Source of the DNA: Bifidobacterium breve
Lineage (GTDB): Bacteria > Actinomycetota > Thermoleophilia > Solirubrobacterales > Solirubrobacteraceae
DNA: 32,264 nt
NCBI GenBank assembly: GCA_945881845.1
Contig: CAMCVN010000021.1
Location: forward strand, 1-32,264
Direction of reading: 5' to 3'
The position numbers and the translations under genes are program-made. This document shows positions 24,428 through 31,811 of this stretch, piece by piece (position 1 is the first letter of the stretch; every line of letters begins with the position of its first letter). The notes under the pieces were generated by a model, which made no database searches, had not been told where the DNA came from, and worked only from the letters and a program-made list of their open reading frames with translations.

Positions 24428-25401
24428 CGCCCGCCCGCAGCTTTCTCTTCAGCGCGGTGCGCCTTACCGGCGCGCATCACGTCGCCGAACGAGCGGAAGC
24501 CGAAGATCGAGAGCAGCGCTAGGAAGCCGACCGCGATCGAGATCACGGCGATCGCAACCTGCTGGCCGACGGAGTAGGCGGCGACTGTCGCGGCCGTTCC
24601 AAAGACGGTCACCAGCAGAGCCTGCTGAACTCCGGCGCCGCCGGGGGTGAAGGGCACCAGTGCCGCGACGGCATTGATTCCCAGCACCAGCATCACGTTG
24701 CGGACCGAGCCGCCGATTCCAAATGCGTCGAGCAGTAGCCAGAAGGCGGCGCAGCGCAGCAGCCAGCCGCCGAACTGCACGAGCCACACCTCACGCAGGT
24801 AGCGGCGCCAATCACGCAGGATCGTGAAGCCCTGCCGCACGTTGAACCAGAAGGCGACGACGCGCCGCGAGAGGAAGGCGAAGGCGATCAGCGCCAGCAA
24901 GGTGAGGCCGGTGACGATGAAGAGTGTTAGCTGCGGGTCGGTAGAGAGAAACGAGAGGTCGAGCGTTCCCAGCTTCGGCAGTTCAGGCGTGTTTGGGAAG
25001 ACACCTTGCGTGAAGGCAAAGGTCAGTACCGGAATTGCGATCGTCAGGTCGAAGATCGATTCGACGACGAAGGCTGCGCCGATAGCCGGGTAGGTCGAAT
25101 TGGGTACCGAGACCTTTACGAGGAAGAACTTGATGATGTCGCCACCACGCGCCGGCACGATGTTGTTGAAGCCGTAGGCAGCGATGTAGGCGCCCCAGAT
25201 GTTGCGGTAAGGAATGCGCGATTCGGGGTAGGCGGCGCCGAGCGTGTTGTAAAGCGCAAGCGCGCGCATCGATAGGTAGAGGATGAAGATCACCATCCCC
25301 AGCAGCAGCGGGATTATCTCAACCTGAGCGAAGCTTTCTACGAAGCTGCGGGCCGCTTCGTAGATTCGTTGAAACAGGTCGGTAATCGCCGCGATCTTCA
25401 C
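24424..25401 (-). CDS. flippase-like membrane protein (LPG synthase TM / UPF0104 family)
   Basis: This 325-residue protein has about seven to eight membrane helices. It resembles the lysylphosphatidylglycerol synthase membrane region/AglD-type family: an early RALALYNTLG, the segment AYGFNNIVPARGGDIIKFFLVK (residues 73-94) with the family's NxxxPARxGD-like signature, and a later ALVPFTPGGAGVQQALL matching the P-x-x-P-G-G-x-G motif. Members act in lipid or glycolipid transfer or flipping; the substrate here is unknown, and no cytoplasmic aminoacyl-transferase domain is attached. The start is a GTG with a TAACCT box six bases upstream. Its stop overlaps the stop of the convergent small gene in one CTAG. 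Confidence 0.82.
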   Translation of the reverse strand: MKIAAITDLFQRIYEAARSFVESFAQVEIIPLLLGMVIFILYLSMRALALYNTLGAAYPESRIPYRNIWGAYIAAYGFNNIVPARGGDIIKFFLVKVSVPNSTYPAIGAAFVVESIFDLTIAIPVLTFAFTQGVFPNTPELPKLGTLDLSFLSTDPQLTLFIVTGLTLLALIAFAFLSRRVVAFWFNVRQGFTILRDWRRYLREVWLVQFGGWLLRCAAFWLLLDAFGIGGSVRNVMLVLGINAVAALVPFTPGGAGVQQALLVTVFGTAATVAAYSVGQQVAIAVISIAVGFLALLSIFGFRSFGDVMRAGKAHRAEEKAAGGR

Positions 25402-25407
25402 TGCTCA

Positions 25408-25413
25408 AGGTTA
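25408..25413 (-). promoter_or_regulatory. candidate -10 box for the flippase-like gene
   Basis: Minus-strand TAACCT is followed by six bases and the GTG start at 25401. The same region has repeated GTAAC elements (see findings). No Shine-Dalgarno precedes the start. Confidence 0.4.
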
Positions 25414-25446
25414 CGGCCCGCGCCGCCGGTTACCCGCGCCGGCTTG

Positions 25447-26118
25447 TTACCCGGGCTGGATCGTGGCAAGGCCGATCGCGGCCAACAGCGCTGGGTCGGC
25501 CAGCGAGGTGAAGACTCGGTCCTCGGCGCCGGCGAAGTCAGCGTCTTCAAACGAGGGGATCACGTAGACAGTCATCCCCGCTGCGGCGGCGCTGGCGGCG
25601 CCGGGTGGTGAGTCTTCAAGCGCGACGCAGCCGGTCGCGTCAACGCCGAGCCTGCGTGCGGTCTCGAGGTAGGGGTCGGGCGCAGGCTTGCCGTGTGGGA
25701 CGTCTTCTGCCGTGACGATCGTGCCGAAGAAGTGCTCTACGCCTGCGGCGGCGATCGCTCGGTCGACGAAGGCACGCGGCGAGTTGGAGCAGAGCGCCAC
25801 CGGCACGCCGGCATCGGCCAGGGCAGTTAACAGCGCAACGGCACCCGGCATCGGTTCACAGCCAGCCTCGAGCGCTACGTAGACAAGCCGGTCCATCTCG
25901 TCGACCAGGGCCGGCCCTTCCTCGTCAGGTCGGCCAAGCTCGCGTGCCAGGATCGTCGCCGCGTGGGGTCCCGAGTTGCCGAGCAGGGCGATCTTGTGCG
26001 CGTCGTTGAATTCGATCCCGTGCGCGGCGAAGAGCTGCTTCTCGGACTGTGTCCATAGCTCCTCGCTGTCGAGGGTAAGTCCATCGTTGTCGAAGATCAC
26101 TGCTGCGGGAAGGCTCAT
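25447..26118 (-). CDS. HAD superfamily hydrolase, beta-phosphoglucomutase-like
   Basis: This 223-residue protein is a HAD phosphatase of subfamily IA with a helical cap (cap type 1). Motif I is FDNDGLTLDSE with the nucleophile D10 and acid D12. Motif II lies in VALCSNSPR, the motif III lysine in HGKPAPDPYL, and motif IV in ALEDSPPGAASA. The start is the ATG at 26118 (MSLPAAVIFD); a reading open from 26190 would add 24 basic residues from the peroxiredoxin end. It follows the peroxiredoxin gene by 34 bases and is probably co-transcribed. The substrate is likely a small sugar phosphate, not determinable here. Confidence 0.9.
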   Translation of the reverse strand: MSLPAAVIFDNDGLTLDSEELWTQSEKQLFAAHGIEFNDAHKIALLGNSGPHAATILARELGRPDEEGPALVDEMDRLVYVALEAGCEPMPGAVALLTALADAGVPVALCSNSPRAFVDRAIAAAGVEHFFGTIVTAEDVPHGKPAPDPYLETARRLGVDATGCVALEDSPPGAASAAAAGMTVYVIPSFEDADFAGAEDRVFTSLADPALLAAIGLATIQPG

Positions 26119-26152
26119 CGCCGGATCATCCCGATTGCGACGGCGGCGGGGC

Positions 26153-26614
26153 TCACAGCTCGGCCAGCGCGGCAAGGACCTCTTCGTCATGCGTCTTCGG
26201 CGAGACCTTCTCGATCACGTGGCGCACTGTGCCCTTACCGTCGATGATGAAGGTCGCTCGCAGCGCGCCCCAGTACTTCTTGCCGTACATCGACTTCTCG
26301 GCCCAAACGCCGTACTTCTCGCAGACGGCGTGGTCCTCGTCGGCCAGCAGCGTGAAGTTGAGCTTCTGCGCGTCGTGGAACTTCTTGACTTTTGCGACCG
26401 AGTCAGGGGAGACACCGATCACGCGCACACCCTGCTTCTTGTAGTCCTTCAGGTGGTCGCGGACGCCGCAGGCCTGCGTCGTGCAGCCGGGCGTTGATGC
26501 CTTCGGATAGAAGTAGAGCACGACCGTTTCGCCCTTAAGTTCGCTCAGCGAAAGCTGCTCGCCGTTCTCGTCGGAAAGTTTGAAGGCTGGTGCTTTCTTG
26601 CCGCTCACGATCAT
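26153..26614 (-). CDS. bcp: thioredoxin-dependent peroxiredoxin, Bcp/PrxQ type
   Basis: This 153-residue peroxiredoxin of the Bcp/PrxQ group reduces hydrogen peroxide and organic hydroperoxides at the expense of thioredoxin. The active-site segment YFYPKASTPGCTTQACGVRD holds the peroxidatic C44 (PxxxTxxC) and the resolving C49 five residues later, typical of the atypical 2-Cys PrxQ form. GVSPDS, FTLLADEDHAVCEKYGV and ATFIIDGKG follow as expected. Length is normal. AAGGAG nine bases before the ATG marks the start. It is divergent from the large secreted-protein gene (68-base gap) and heads a leftward pair with the HAD gene. Confidence 0.96.
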   Translation of the reverse strand: MIVSGKKAPAFKLSDENGEQLSLSELKGETVVLYFYPKASTPGCTTQACGVRDHLKDYKKQGVRVIGVSPDSVAKVKKFHDAQKLNFTLLADEDHAVCEKYGVWAEKSMYGKKYWGALRATFIIDGKGTVRHVIEKVSPKTHDEEVLAALAEL

Positions 26615-26623
26615 CTTCTTCTG

Positions 26624-26629
26624 CTCCTT
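26624..26629 (-). promoter_or_regulatory. ribosome-binding site of bcp
   Basis: Minus-strand AAGGAG, nine bases before the ATG at 26614. It contrasts with the neighbouring leftward genes, whose starts have no Shine-Dalgarno. Confidence 0.75.
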
Positions 26630-26682
26630 GTTGTCGGTCGTCTGATTGAAGCAGGCGCAAGGGGGGTGAAGTTTGCTCGCTG

Positions 26683-29445
26683 GTGACTAAGGCTTGCGTG
26701 ACCCCGATCCGTTCGATCGTCTTTTCGCTCGCCGCGCTGACAACGCTGCTCGCAATGTTGATCTTCGCTACCGGTGCACATGCCGGTAGTTACGATGTGC
26801 GCGCCTGCGATAGCAGCGGGGTCAACCGCTCGTTCGTCGCCGTCGGCTCGTCGATGGTTGCTGCGAACGGCTCCTGCGAAGCAGCCCCTCTGCTGGGAAT
26901 GCAGGTCCGCAACGGGCTTGGGCCCGGCACCGCTGACCCCTTCACCTGGGGTGCACTTGAGGCCGTCGCTCCGGCCGGCAGCGTGATCACCGGCCTGCGA
27001 GCGAGAGCGACCGCGTACGACCAGAAAGCCGGCGCCAATCTTGATGGCTGGCGGGCAGGGATCGCCGACGACAGCGGCTACCGCTGGTGTGGGATCCCCT
27101 CGCCCTGTGCCTGGGGTGGCGCCCCAAGCCTGCCGATTGCACTCGACGGGCTTTCGACGGCGCGGCTACGCCTGTTGGTGATCTGCGCGCTTGGCAGCGG
27201 TTGCCGCCGCAACGCAGTTCAAGCCACGACGACGCTAAGCGACGTGATTCTGCGGATTCGTGATGATCAGGCCCCCGCAATGAGCGCGATGCGCGGCGCG
27301 TTGGCATCGGGTGATTCCTGGGTCACGGGCTCGATCCCGAGCGGGTTTGATGCAAGTGATCCGGCGGGGATTCGAACTTCCAGCGTCAGTGTTGATGGTA
27401 CGACGGTGGTTGGTGGCGAGCACCAGTGCGATCAGTACTCAATGTCGCCCTGCCCAAACGGCGGCTCGGAAGCGACGATCGACACGCGCCAGCTAAGCGA
27501 CGGCGCCCACAGCGTGCTTGCTCGCGCCGTCGATGCGGCTGGTAACGGCGCCGATCACCAGGCGCAGATCAGGGTCGACAACACTGCGCCGCTCGTCGCT
27601 CGGCCGGAGCGCAGCGGCGGTGGCAGCTGGAGCGCCGACGTCAACCCAGTGCTAATGATCGACGCCAGCGACGGCGCCGGTGGCTCCGGCGTGAGGTCGC
27701 TTGGCTGGGAGCTTTGCCGCACCGACGGCAGCGACTGCAGTTCGGGTGTCGCCACTCCCACCCCGGCGCTCAGTCTCAACTTGCCGGCCGCCGGTGAGTG
27801 GCATGCGCGCGTCAGCGCCAGCGACGCGCTGCGAGCTGGGCAGCCAAGCGCTTGGTCGCCGCCACTTCGATACGACCCGCTCGTGCCTGGCGCATCCCAG
27901 CTCGCCGGAGCGCGACGTTGGAGCGACGGGAGAACACAGGCCTCAATCCAGCTAACGCCGTCGCAGGCAGCACCGCAGGGCCCCTCAGGGATTGCTGGCT
28001 ATGCGGTGACCTCGGACGGCAGTGCTCCCGGCTCGGCGGCGAGCGTCGGCGGCGAGAAGGCGACGTTTAGCCTCGGTGAGCTGGCGGAAGGCACGACAAC
28101 CGTCACTGCGCGGGCGATCAGCGGCGCCGGGGTGGCGGCCAGCGAGCTTGGCCGCACCGAAGTGGGGATCGACCGCAGCGCGCCGGCATTGGTTTTGGCG
28201 CCGGCGGCTGGCGAGCAGCCGCGCCGCGAGGAATGGTTCCCCAAGCCAATCGAGCTGCTGGCGAAAGCGACCGATCAGGCCGCGCTTTCTGGAATGACGG
28301 CTGCGCCCGACGCTGAGCCGGTAGAGAACGGCGGCTACGTCGAATACCAGGTCGATGACGGGCCGTCGCAGCGCGTGGGCGGCGCCAGTGCCTCTATCAG
28401 CTTGGCTGACGACGGCATTCATGCCGTCAGCGCCCGCGCCGTCGACGTCGCCGGAAACGCGAGCGCGCCGCGGACCGTCAGCTACCGGATCGACCGCCAT
28501 CGCCCGACAGGCGCGCTTGCGCATCCCGAAGCTAGCGACCCGCGCCGCCTAAGCGCCGCCGTTGACGAGGGCTGCATCGCCTCGGCGGTGCTTGAGCTGC
28601 GCCGCGTCGGTGAGCGTAACTGGGAGTACATCGAAGGCCACGCCGAATCACGCGCGGTCTCCGGCCTAGTTCCAGATGATCGCTTGCCGGCTGGCGAGTA
28701 TCAAGCGCGCTTCCGCGTCGTTGACTGCGCCGGAAACGAGGGGATGGTGACTCAGTTTGCCGACGGCTCGCCCGGTCTGATCACGCTGCCGCTGCGGATG
28801 CACCCGACGCTGCGCGCCTCGCTGCTCGGCGCGAGCGGCGCGACGAAGGATCAGAAGACCGTCGTGCTCGGGAAAACGGCAACCGTCGAAGGGCTGCTGA
28901 TCGACAGCCGCGGCCTGCCAATGGTTGGCACCGACGTTGAGCTGCGAGAGCGCGTCGGCAGCGGCGTTTGGCGCTCTCGAGCCGCGCGAACAAGCGATCG
29001 CGATGGCCGCGTGCGCATAACGTTCACACCCAGCACCAGCCGGTCGCTGCAGCTGGTCGCTGAGCAGAGCATTACTAGTACCGGCGCGGCCAGCAATCAG
29101 CTCCGAATTGACGTGCCGGCGGTGGTCACAATCCACGTCGCTCGCCGCTCCCTGCGCAACGGCCAGGCAGCGCGATTTTCTGGCCGGCTTGCTGGCGGCA
29201 ACCTGCCGAAAAAGGGCCGTGAGATTGAGCTACAGGGCTACAACCCGCTGCGCCGCGTTTGGCAGCCGGTCCGGACCGAAGGGCTGCGCTGCGACCGCTA
29301 CGGCCGTTGGCGCTCGAGCTATCGCTTCACAGCGACGGTCGGCCGCACCGTCACTTACCGCTTCCGGGTTCGCGTAGCGCCTCGGCCCGACCATCCGTTC
29401 GCGCAAGGTCACAGCCGCAGCGTTGCGGTCAGAGTTCACGGATAG
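26683..29445 (+). CDS. large secreted protein with repeated Ig-like domains
   Basis: About 920 residues. The N-terminal signal peptide has a hydrophobic core near 10-30 and a likely AHA/G cleavage. After a Cys-containing globular region (to about 200, with paired cysteines around CGIPSPC and CALGSGC), at least three Ig-like beta-sandwich repeats follow, near 225-300, 440-500 and 545-610. They share the pattern DG-H-V-ARAVD-AGN and end in (R/G)-(V/I)-D-x-x-x-P. Two further beta domains (about 715-810 and 815-920) with carboxypeptidase-regulatory-like or Ig features close the protein; the end is very basic. No membrane anchor or sorting signal is seen. It may be an adhesin or cell-surface protein; the partner is unknown. 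The start is a GTG; another GTG at 26698 is possible. Confidence 0.8.
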   Translation: MTKACVTPIRSIVFSLAALTTLLAMLIFATGAHAGSYDVRACDSSGVNRSFVAVGSSMVAANGSCEAAPLLGMQVRNGLGPGTADPFTWGALEAVAPAGSVITGLRARATAYDQKAGANLDGWRAGIADDSGYRWCGIPSPCAWGGAPSLPIALDGLSTARLRLLVICALGSGCRRNAVQATTTLSDVILRIRDDQAPAMSAMRGALASGDSWVTGSIPSGFDASDPAGIRTSSVSVDGTTVVGGEHQCDQYSMSPCPNGGSEATIDTRQLSDGAHSVLARAVDAAGNGADHQAQIRVDNTAPLVARPERSGGGSWSADVNPVLMIDASDGAGGSGVRSLGWELCRTDGSDCSSGVATPTPALSLNLPAAGEWHARVSASDALRAGQPSAWSPPLRYDPLVPGASQLAGARRWSDGRTQASIQLTPSQAAPQGPSGIAGYAVTSDGSAPGSAASVGGEKATFSLGELAEGTTTVTARAISGAGVAASELGRTEVGIDRSAPALVLAPAAGEQPRREEWFPKPIELLAKATDQAALSGMTAAPDAEPVENGGYVEYQVDDGPSQRVGGASASISLADDGIHAVSARAVDVAGNASAPRTVSYRIDRHRPTGALAHPEASDPRRLSAAVDEGCIASAVLELRRVGERNWEYIEGHAESRAVSGLVPDDRLPAGEYQARFRVVDCAGNEGMVTQFADGSPGLITLPLRMHPTLRASLLGASGATKDQKTVVLGKTATVEGLLIDSRGLPMVGTDVELRERVGSGVWRSRAARTSDRDGRVRITFTPSTSRSLQLVAEQSITSTGAASNQLRIDVPAVVTIHVARRSLRNGQAARFSGRLAGGNLPKKGREIELQGYNPLRRVWQPVRTEGLRCDRYGRWRSSYRFTATVGRTVTYRFRVRVAPRPDHPFAQGHSRSVAVRVHG

Positions 29446-29468
29446 CGCGGCAATCCAGCCTTGCCGCG
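29446..29468 (+). terminator. GC hairpin directly after the secreted-protein gene
   Basis: CGCGGCAA-(7)-TTGCCGCG, a perfect 8-base-pair stem starting at the base after the TAG stop. No T-run follows. The rest of the gap (29469-29647) holds a candidate promoter and a leader hairpin but no gene. Confidence 0.55.
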
Positions 29469-29565
29469 GCGCTCTGCGCGCTTACGGCGGTCGCAACGGC
29501 TACGTGGTAGCCAAAACCAGTTGTGGTCGAGCTGTGAATCGCTTGGGAACGTCTTGTAAAGAGCA

Positions 29566-29594
29566 TTGAAGCGTGCGCAGATCGTGCCTACCTT
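29566..29594 (+). promoter_or_regulatory. candidate promoter of the PstS-like gene
   Basis: TTGAAG at 29566-29571, a 17-base spacer, and TACCTT at 29589-29594 fit a sigma-70-type promoter, giving a leader of about 45 bases. The hexamers match the consensus only partly (four and three of six). Confidence 0.4.
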
Positions 29595-29603
29595 GTCGAT
29601 TAT

Positions 29604-29620
29604 CGGGTCAAACAGACCCG
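29604..29620 (+). promoter_or_regulatory. short hairpin in the leader of the PstS-like gene
   Basis: CGGGTC-AAACA-GACCCG is a perfect 6-base-pair stem with a 5-base loop, about 10 bases downstream of the predicted transcription start. It may stabilise the mRNA 5' end or bind a regulator. Confidence 0.3.
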
Positions 29621-29647
29621 CAAACGACTGAAAGGTTCCGATTTCCA

Positions 29648-31699
29648 ATGCTCCTCCAGGTCCAAAGCTCAAAGCTCAACTTCAGGCCTCGAACTGCTCT
29701 TGCTTGCGTTCTTGCCTTCGGCGCTGCCTTCGCCTTCTCAGGCCTCTCGGCCAGCCAAGCCGAAGCTGCTTTCACTACCGGTAAGTGTCAGGGCGACGCG
29801 ATCACCGGCGGAGGCGCTTCATTCGCTAACACGGCACACAACTCTGGCTTCATCCCAAGCGGGTGGCCAAGTTACTGCTCCGACATTGGTTCGCAGCCTT
29901 CAGTGACTTATCTGTCGCTGGGTTCCGGATGTGGCCGCTACTTCGTAGGCGCAAGGGGCACCTGCACCGGCTATGACTCCAACGCCGATGGTTCTAAATC
30001 TCGTACCAACGTGCCGCGCTTCGGTATGAGCGACGAGCCTCTGACCGCAACGACTCAAGCACAGATCAACGGCGGCAGCGATGCCGTCGGCGATGAGGGC
30101 TTGATTCGAACGATCCCAATGGCGATGGGCGCCATTGCCGTGGCGGTCAACACTCCTAATGGTTGCTCGATCACGACGAAGCCAGGTTCGGCTGATGTGA
30201 TGGCGACCACTGGAGCCGGTGCTTTCACGGCCGACCAGCAGAAAGCGATCTCAAACTTCGGTTCGGCTAACGCCAACACCGCACGCTTGCAGCTAACGCG
30301 AACGCAGCTCGAAGCTGCGATGAACGGTGGCGCCGACATGAATACTTGGGGCGAGCTGGTTCCGTGGATCAACGACGGAAACGGCACCGCCGCGGAGGCC
30401 GCGGACGTCCGCTGCCAAGATCACCCGATCTTCCGTGTCCGACGCCTTGACGACGGTGGAACCACCTTTGTGCTCAAGGATTATCTGAACAAGATAAACC
30501 CAAGCCGCGGCTGGCTCTCGACCTACGTCACGCCAGATTCACGGACCTGGCCAAACCAAAACGAAGTCGTTGCGTTCGACATCGACAACGATGGCGCCGC
30601 ACTGAGCACCGAGGCAGTAACCAAGTGCGCTGCCCAGACTCCGCAGGCACCGGCCGGGATCGGCACTAGCGGGATCGGCTGCTTCGAGGACCGGATTCCA
30701 ACCCTGCAGTCGACTGAGATTCTGCCTTCGAGCGGAAACGGGAACGACGACCTGCTCAATAAGATCAGCGATTTCGACGGGTCAATTGGCTACGGTGACC
30801 TTGCGACCGCTCGGATTCAGCGCACTGGTGATTTCACCAGGGCCTCATCCGCGACCGACACTGCATACTGGGTCAAGTTGCAGTCGAGGGATCTGACCTC
30901 GTACGCCGACCCGCAGAGCTCGCCAACCGGTTACATCACGGGCGGCAGCAACGGGTCGAATTGCGCACTGGCGACGCTCAGTGGCGTGCCAAGCGGTGAC
31001 GATCAGACGACCGCTGACTGGTCGGCCGCTAGCGCTACCGATCCGGTGGGAGCTGGCTACGGCCTCTGCACGCTGACCTACGGGCTCGTTTGGGACGACA
31101 ACTCCGGCCCGTATAGCGCGGCCTCGGATCAAGCCGCCGAAGAGCGCAAAGCAGCGACGGTTCGCGACTACATCATGTCGACGCTCGTGGATGGCCAGCA
31201 GTACCTGAGTGGATTTGACTACTCGCCGCTGAGCAACTCGATCAAGGCGATCGCTCTCGCCGGGGTCACAAAGGTTGGCTGGCAGAAGACAGCCGGCGGC
31301 GGTGGCGGCGCACCAGCACCAACGCCAACGCCAACGCCAACACCAACGCCAACACCAACGCCAACACCAACGCCGCAGCCAGCGAGCAACCGCTTCACGC
31401 TCGCCAAGTCGAAGATCTCTAAGGGCAAGATCCTGGTGACGACGACGCTTCCGGGCGCCGGCAACGTTCGGGTAACCGCAACGGCAAAGATCGGAAAGAA
31501 GGTCGTAACGATCGCGACAGGAGCGTCAACTCGCCGAGCTGGCGGAACCCTGAAGCTGACGCTAACACCGAGCAAAGCTGCCGTGGCCGCCCTGAAGAAG
31601 GCCAAGAGCAGGAAGTTGGCGGTCACGCTGTCCGTCACCTTCACGCCGACCGGCGGAGTCGCTGCAACGAAGAAGAGCACGGTGACGCTGACCCGATGA
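29648..31699 (+). CDS. secreted PstS-like substrate-binding protein with Pro-Thr linker and C-terminal beta domain
   Basis: About 683 residues. A signal peptide (hydrophobic core near 18-38, cleavage around SQAEA/A) is followed by a PstS/PBP-like domain of about 500 residues. Seen are the ITGGGASF N-terminus, SDEPLT near 127, TWGELVPWINDGNG, and GGTTFVLKDYLNKINP near 270, which parallels the phosphate-site loop GTTFxFTDYL of PstS. A Gly-rich stretch and nine Pro-Thr repeats (558-575) connect to a basic beta domain of about 105 residues rich in Lys/Thr/Val, of the kind found at the end of many exported Thermoleophilia proteins. No pstCAB genes are visible. The start at 29648 gives the signal peptide; a reading open from 29573 adds 25 residues and is less likely. 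Confidence 0.85.
   Translation: MLLQVQSSKLNFRPRTALACVLAFGAAFAFSGLSASQAEAAFTTGKCQGDAITGGGASFANTAHNSGFIPSGWPSYCSDIGSQPSVTYLSLGSGCGRYFVGARGTCTGYDSNADGSKSRTNVPRFGMSDEPLTATTQAQINGGSDAVGDEGLIRTIPMAMGAIAVAVNTPNGCSITTKPGSADVMATTGAGAFTADQQKAISNFGSANANTARLQLTRTQLEAAMNGGADMNTWGELVPWINDGNGTAAEAADVRCQDHPIFRVRRLDDGGTTFVLKDYLNKINPSRGWLSTYVTPDSRTWPNQNEVVAFDIDNDGAALSTEAVTKCAAQTPQAPAGIGTSGIGCFEDRIPTLQSTEILPSSGNGNDDLLNKISDFDGSIGYGDLATARIQRTGDFTRASSATDTAYWVKLQSRDLTSYADPQSSPTGYITGGSNGSNCALATLSGVPSGDDQTTADWSAASATDPVGAGYGLCTLTYGLVWDDNSGPYSAASDQAAEERKAATVRDYIMSTLVDGQQYLSGFDYSPLSNSIKAIALAGVTKVGWQKTAGGGGGAPAPTPTPTPTPTPTPTPTPTPQPASNRFTLAKSKISKGKILVTTTLPGAGNVRVTATAKIGKKVVTIATGASTRRAGGTLKLTLTPSKAAVAALKKAKSRKLAVTLSVTFTPTGGVAATKKSTVTLTR
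31319..31372 (+). repeat. hexanucleotide repeat coding for the (Pro-Thr)9 linker
   Basis: Nine consecutive six-base units of CCAACG or CCAACA (in the order G,G,G,A,G,A,G,A,G at the last base) lie in frame as Pro-Thr. Such a repeat can change length by slippage without breaking the reading frame. Confidence 0.9.
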
Positions 31700-31730
31700 T
31701 CGGATGATCAAAGCAGCGCAGTAGTGCCCT

Positions 31731-31765
31731 CGGGGCGCTCGGCCGAATTTGGTCCGGGCGCCCCG
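31731..31765 (+). terminator. strong GC hairpin after the PstS-like gene
   Basis: CGGGGCGCTCGG at 31731-31742 pairs with CCGGGCGCCCCG at 31754-31765, giving 12 base pairs with one T-G wobble and an 11-base loop, starting 31 bases after the stop. No T-run follows. It separates the gene from the FtsH-like gene. Confidence 0.65.
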
Positions 31766-31811
31766 TCGGCGGTAATTGGAACAAACACCTACAGCAGTAA
31801 AGAAAGATCAG

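Noticed and set aside
29469-29565. Possible small gene or PHO-type operator upstream of the PstS-like gene
   Set aside because: No open frame with a start signal, and no pair of GTTCAC-like direct repeats as in actinobacterial PhoP boxes.
31776-31803. TTGGAA - 16 bases - TAAAGA as a promoter of the FtsH-like gene
   Set aside because: The -10 element lacks the conserved final T and the match is too weak to list as a feature.
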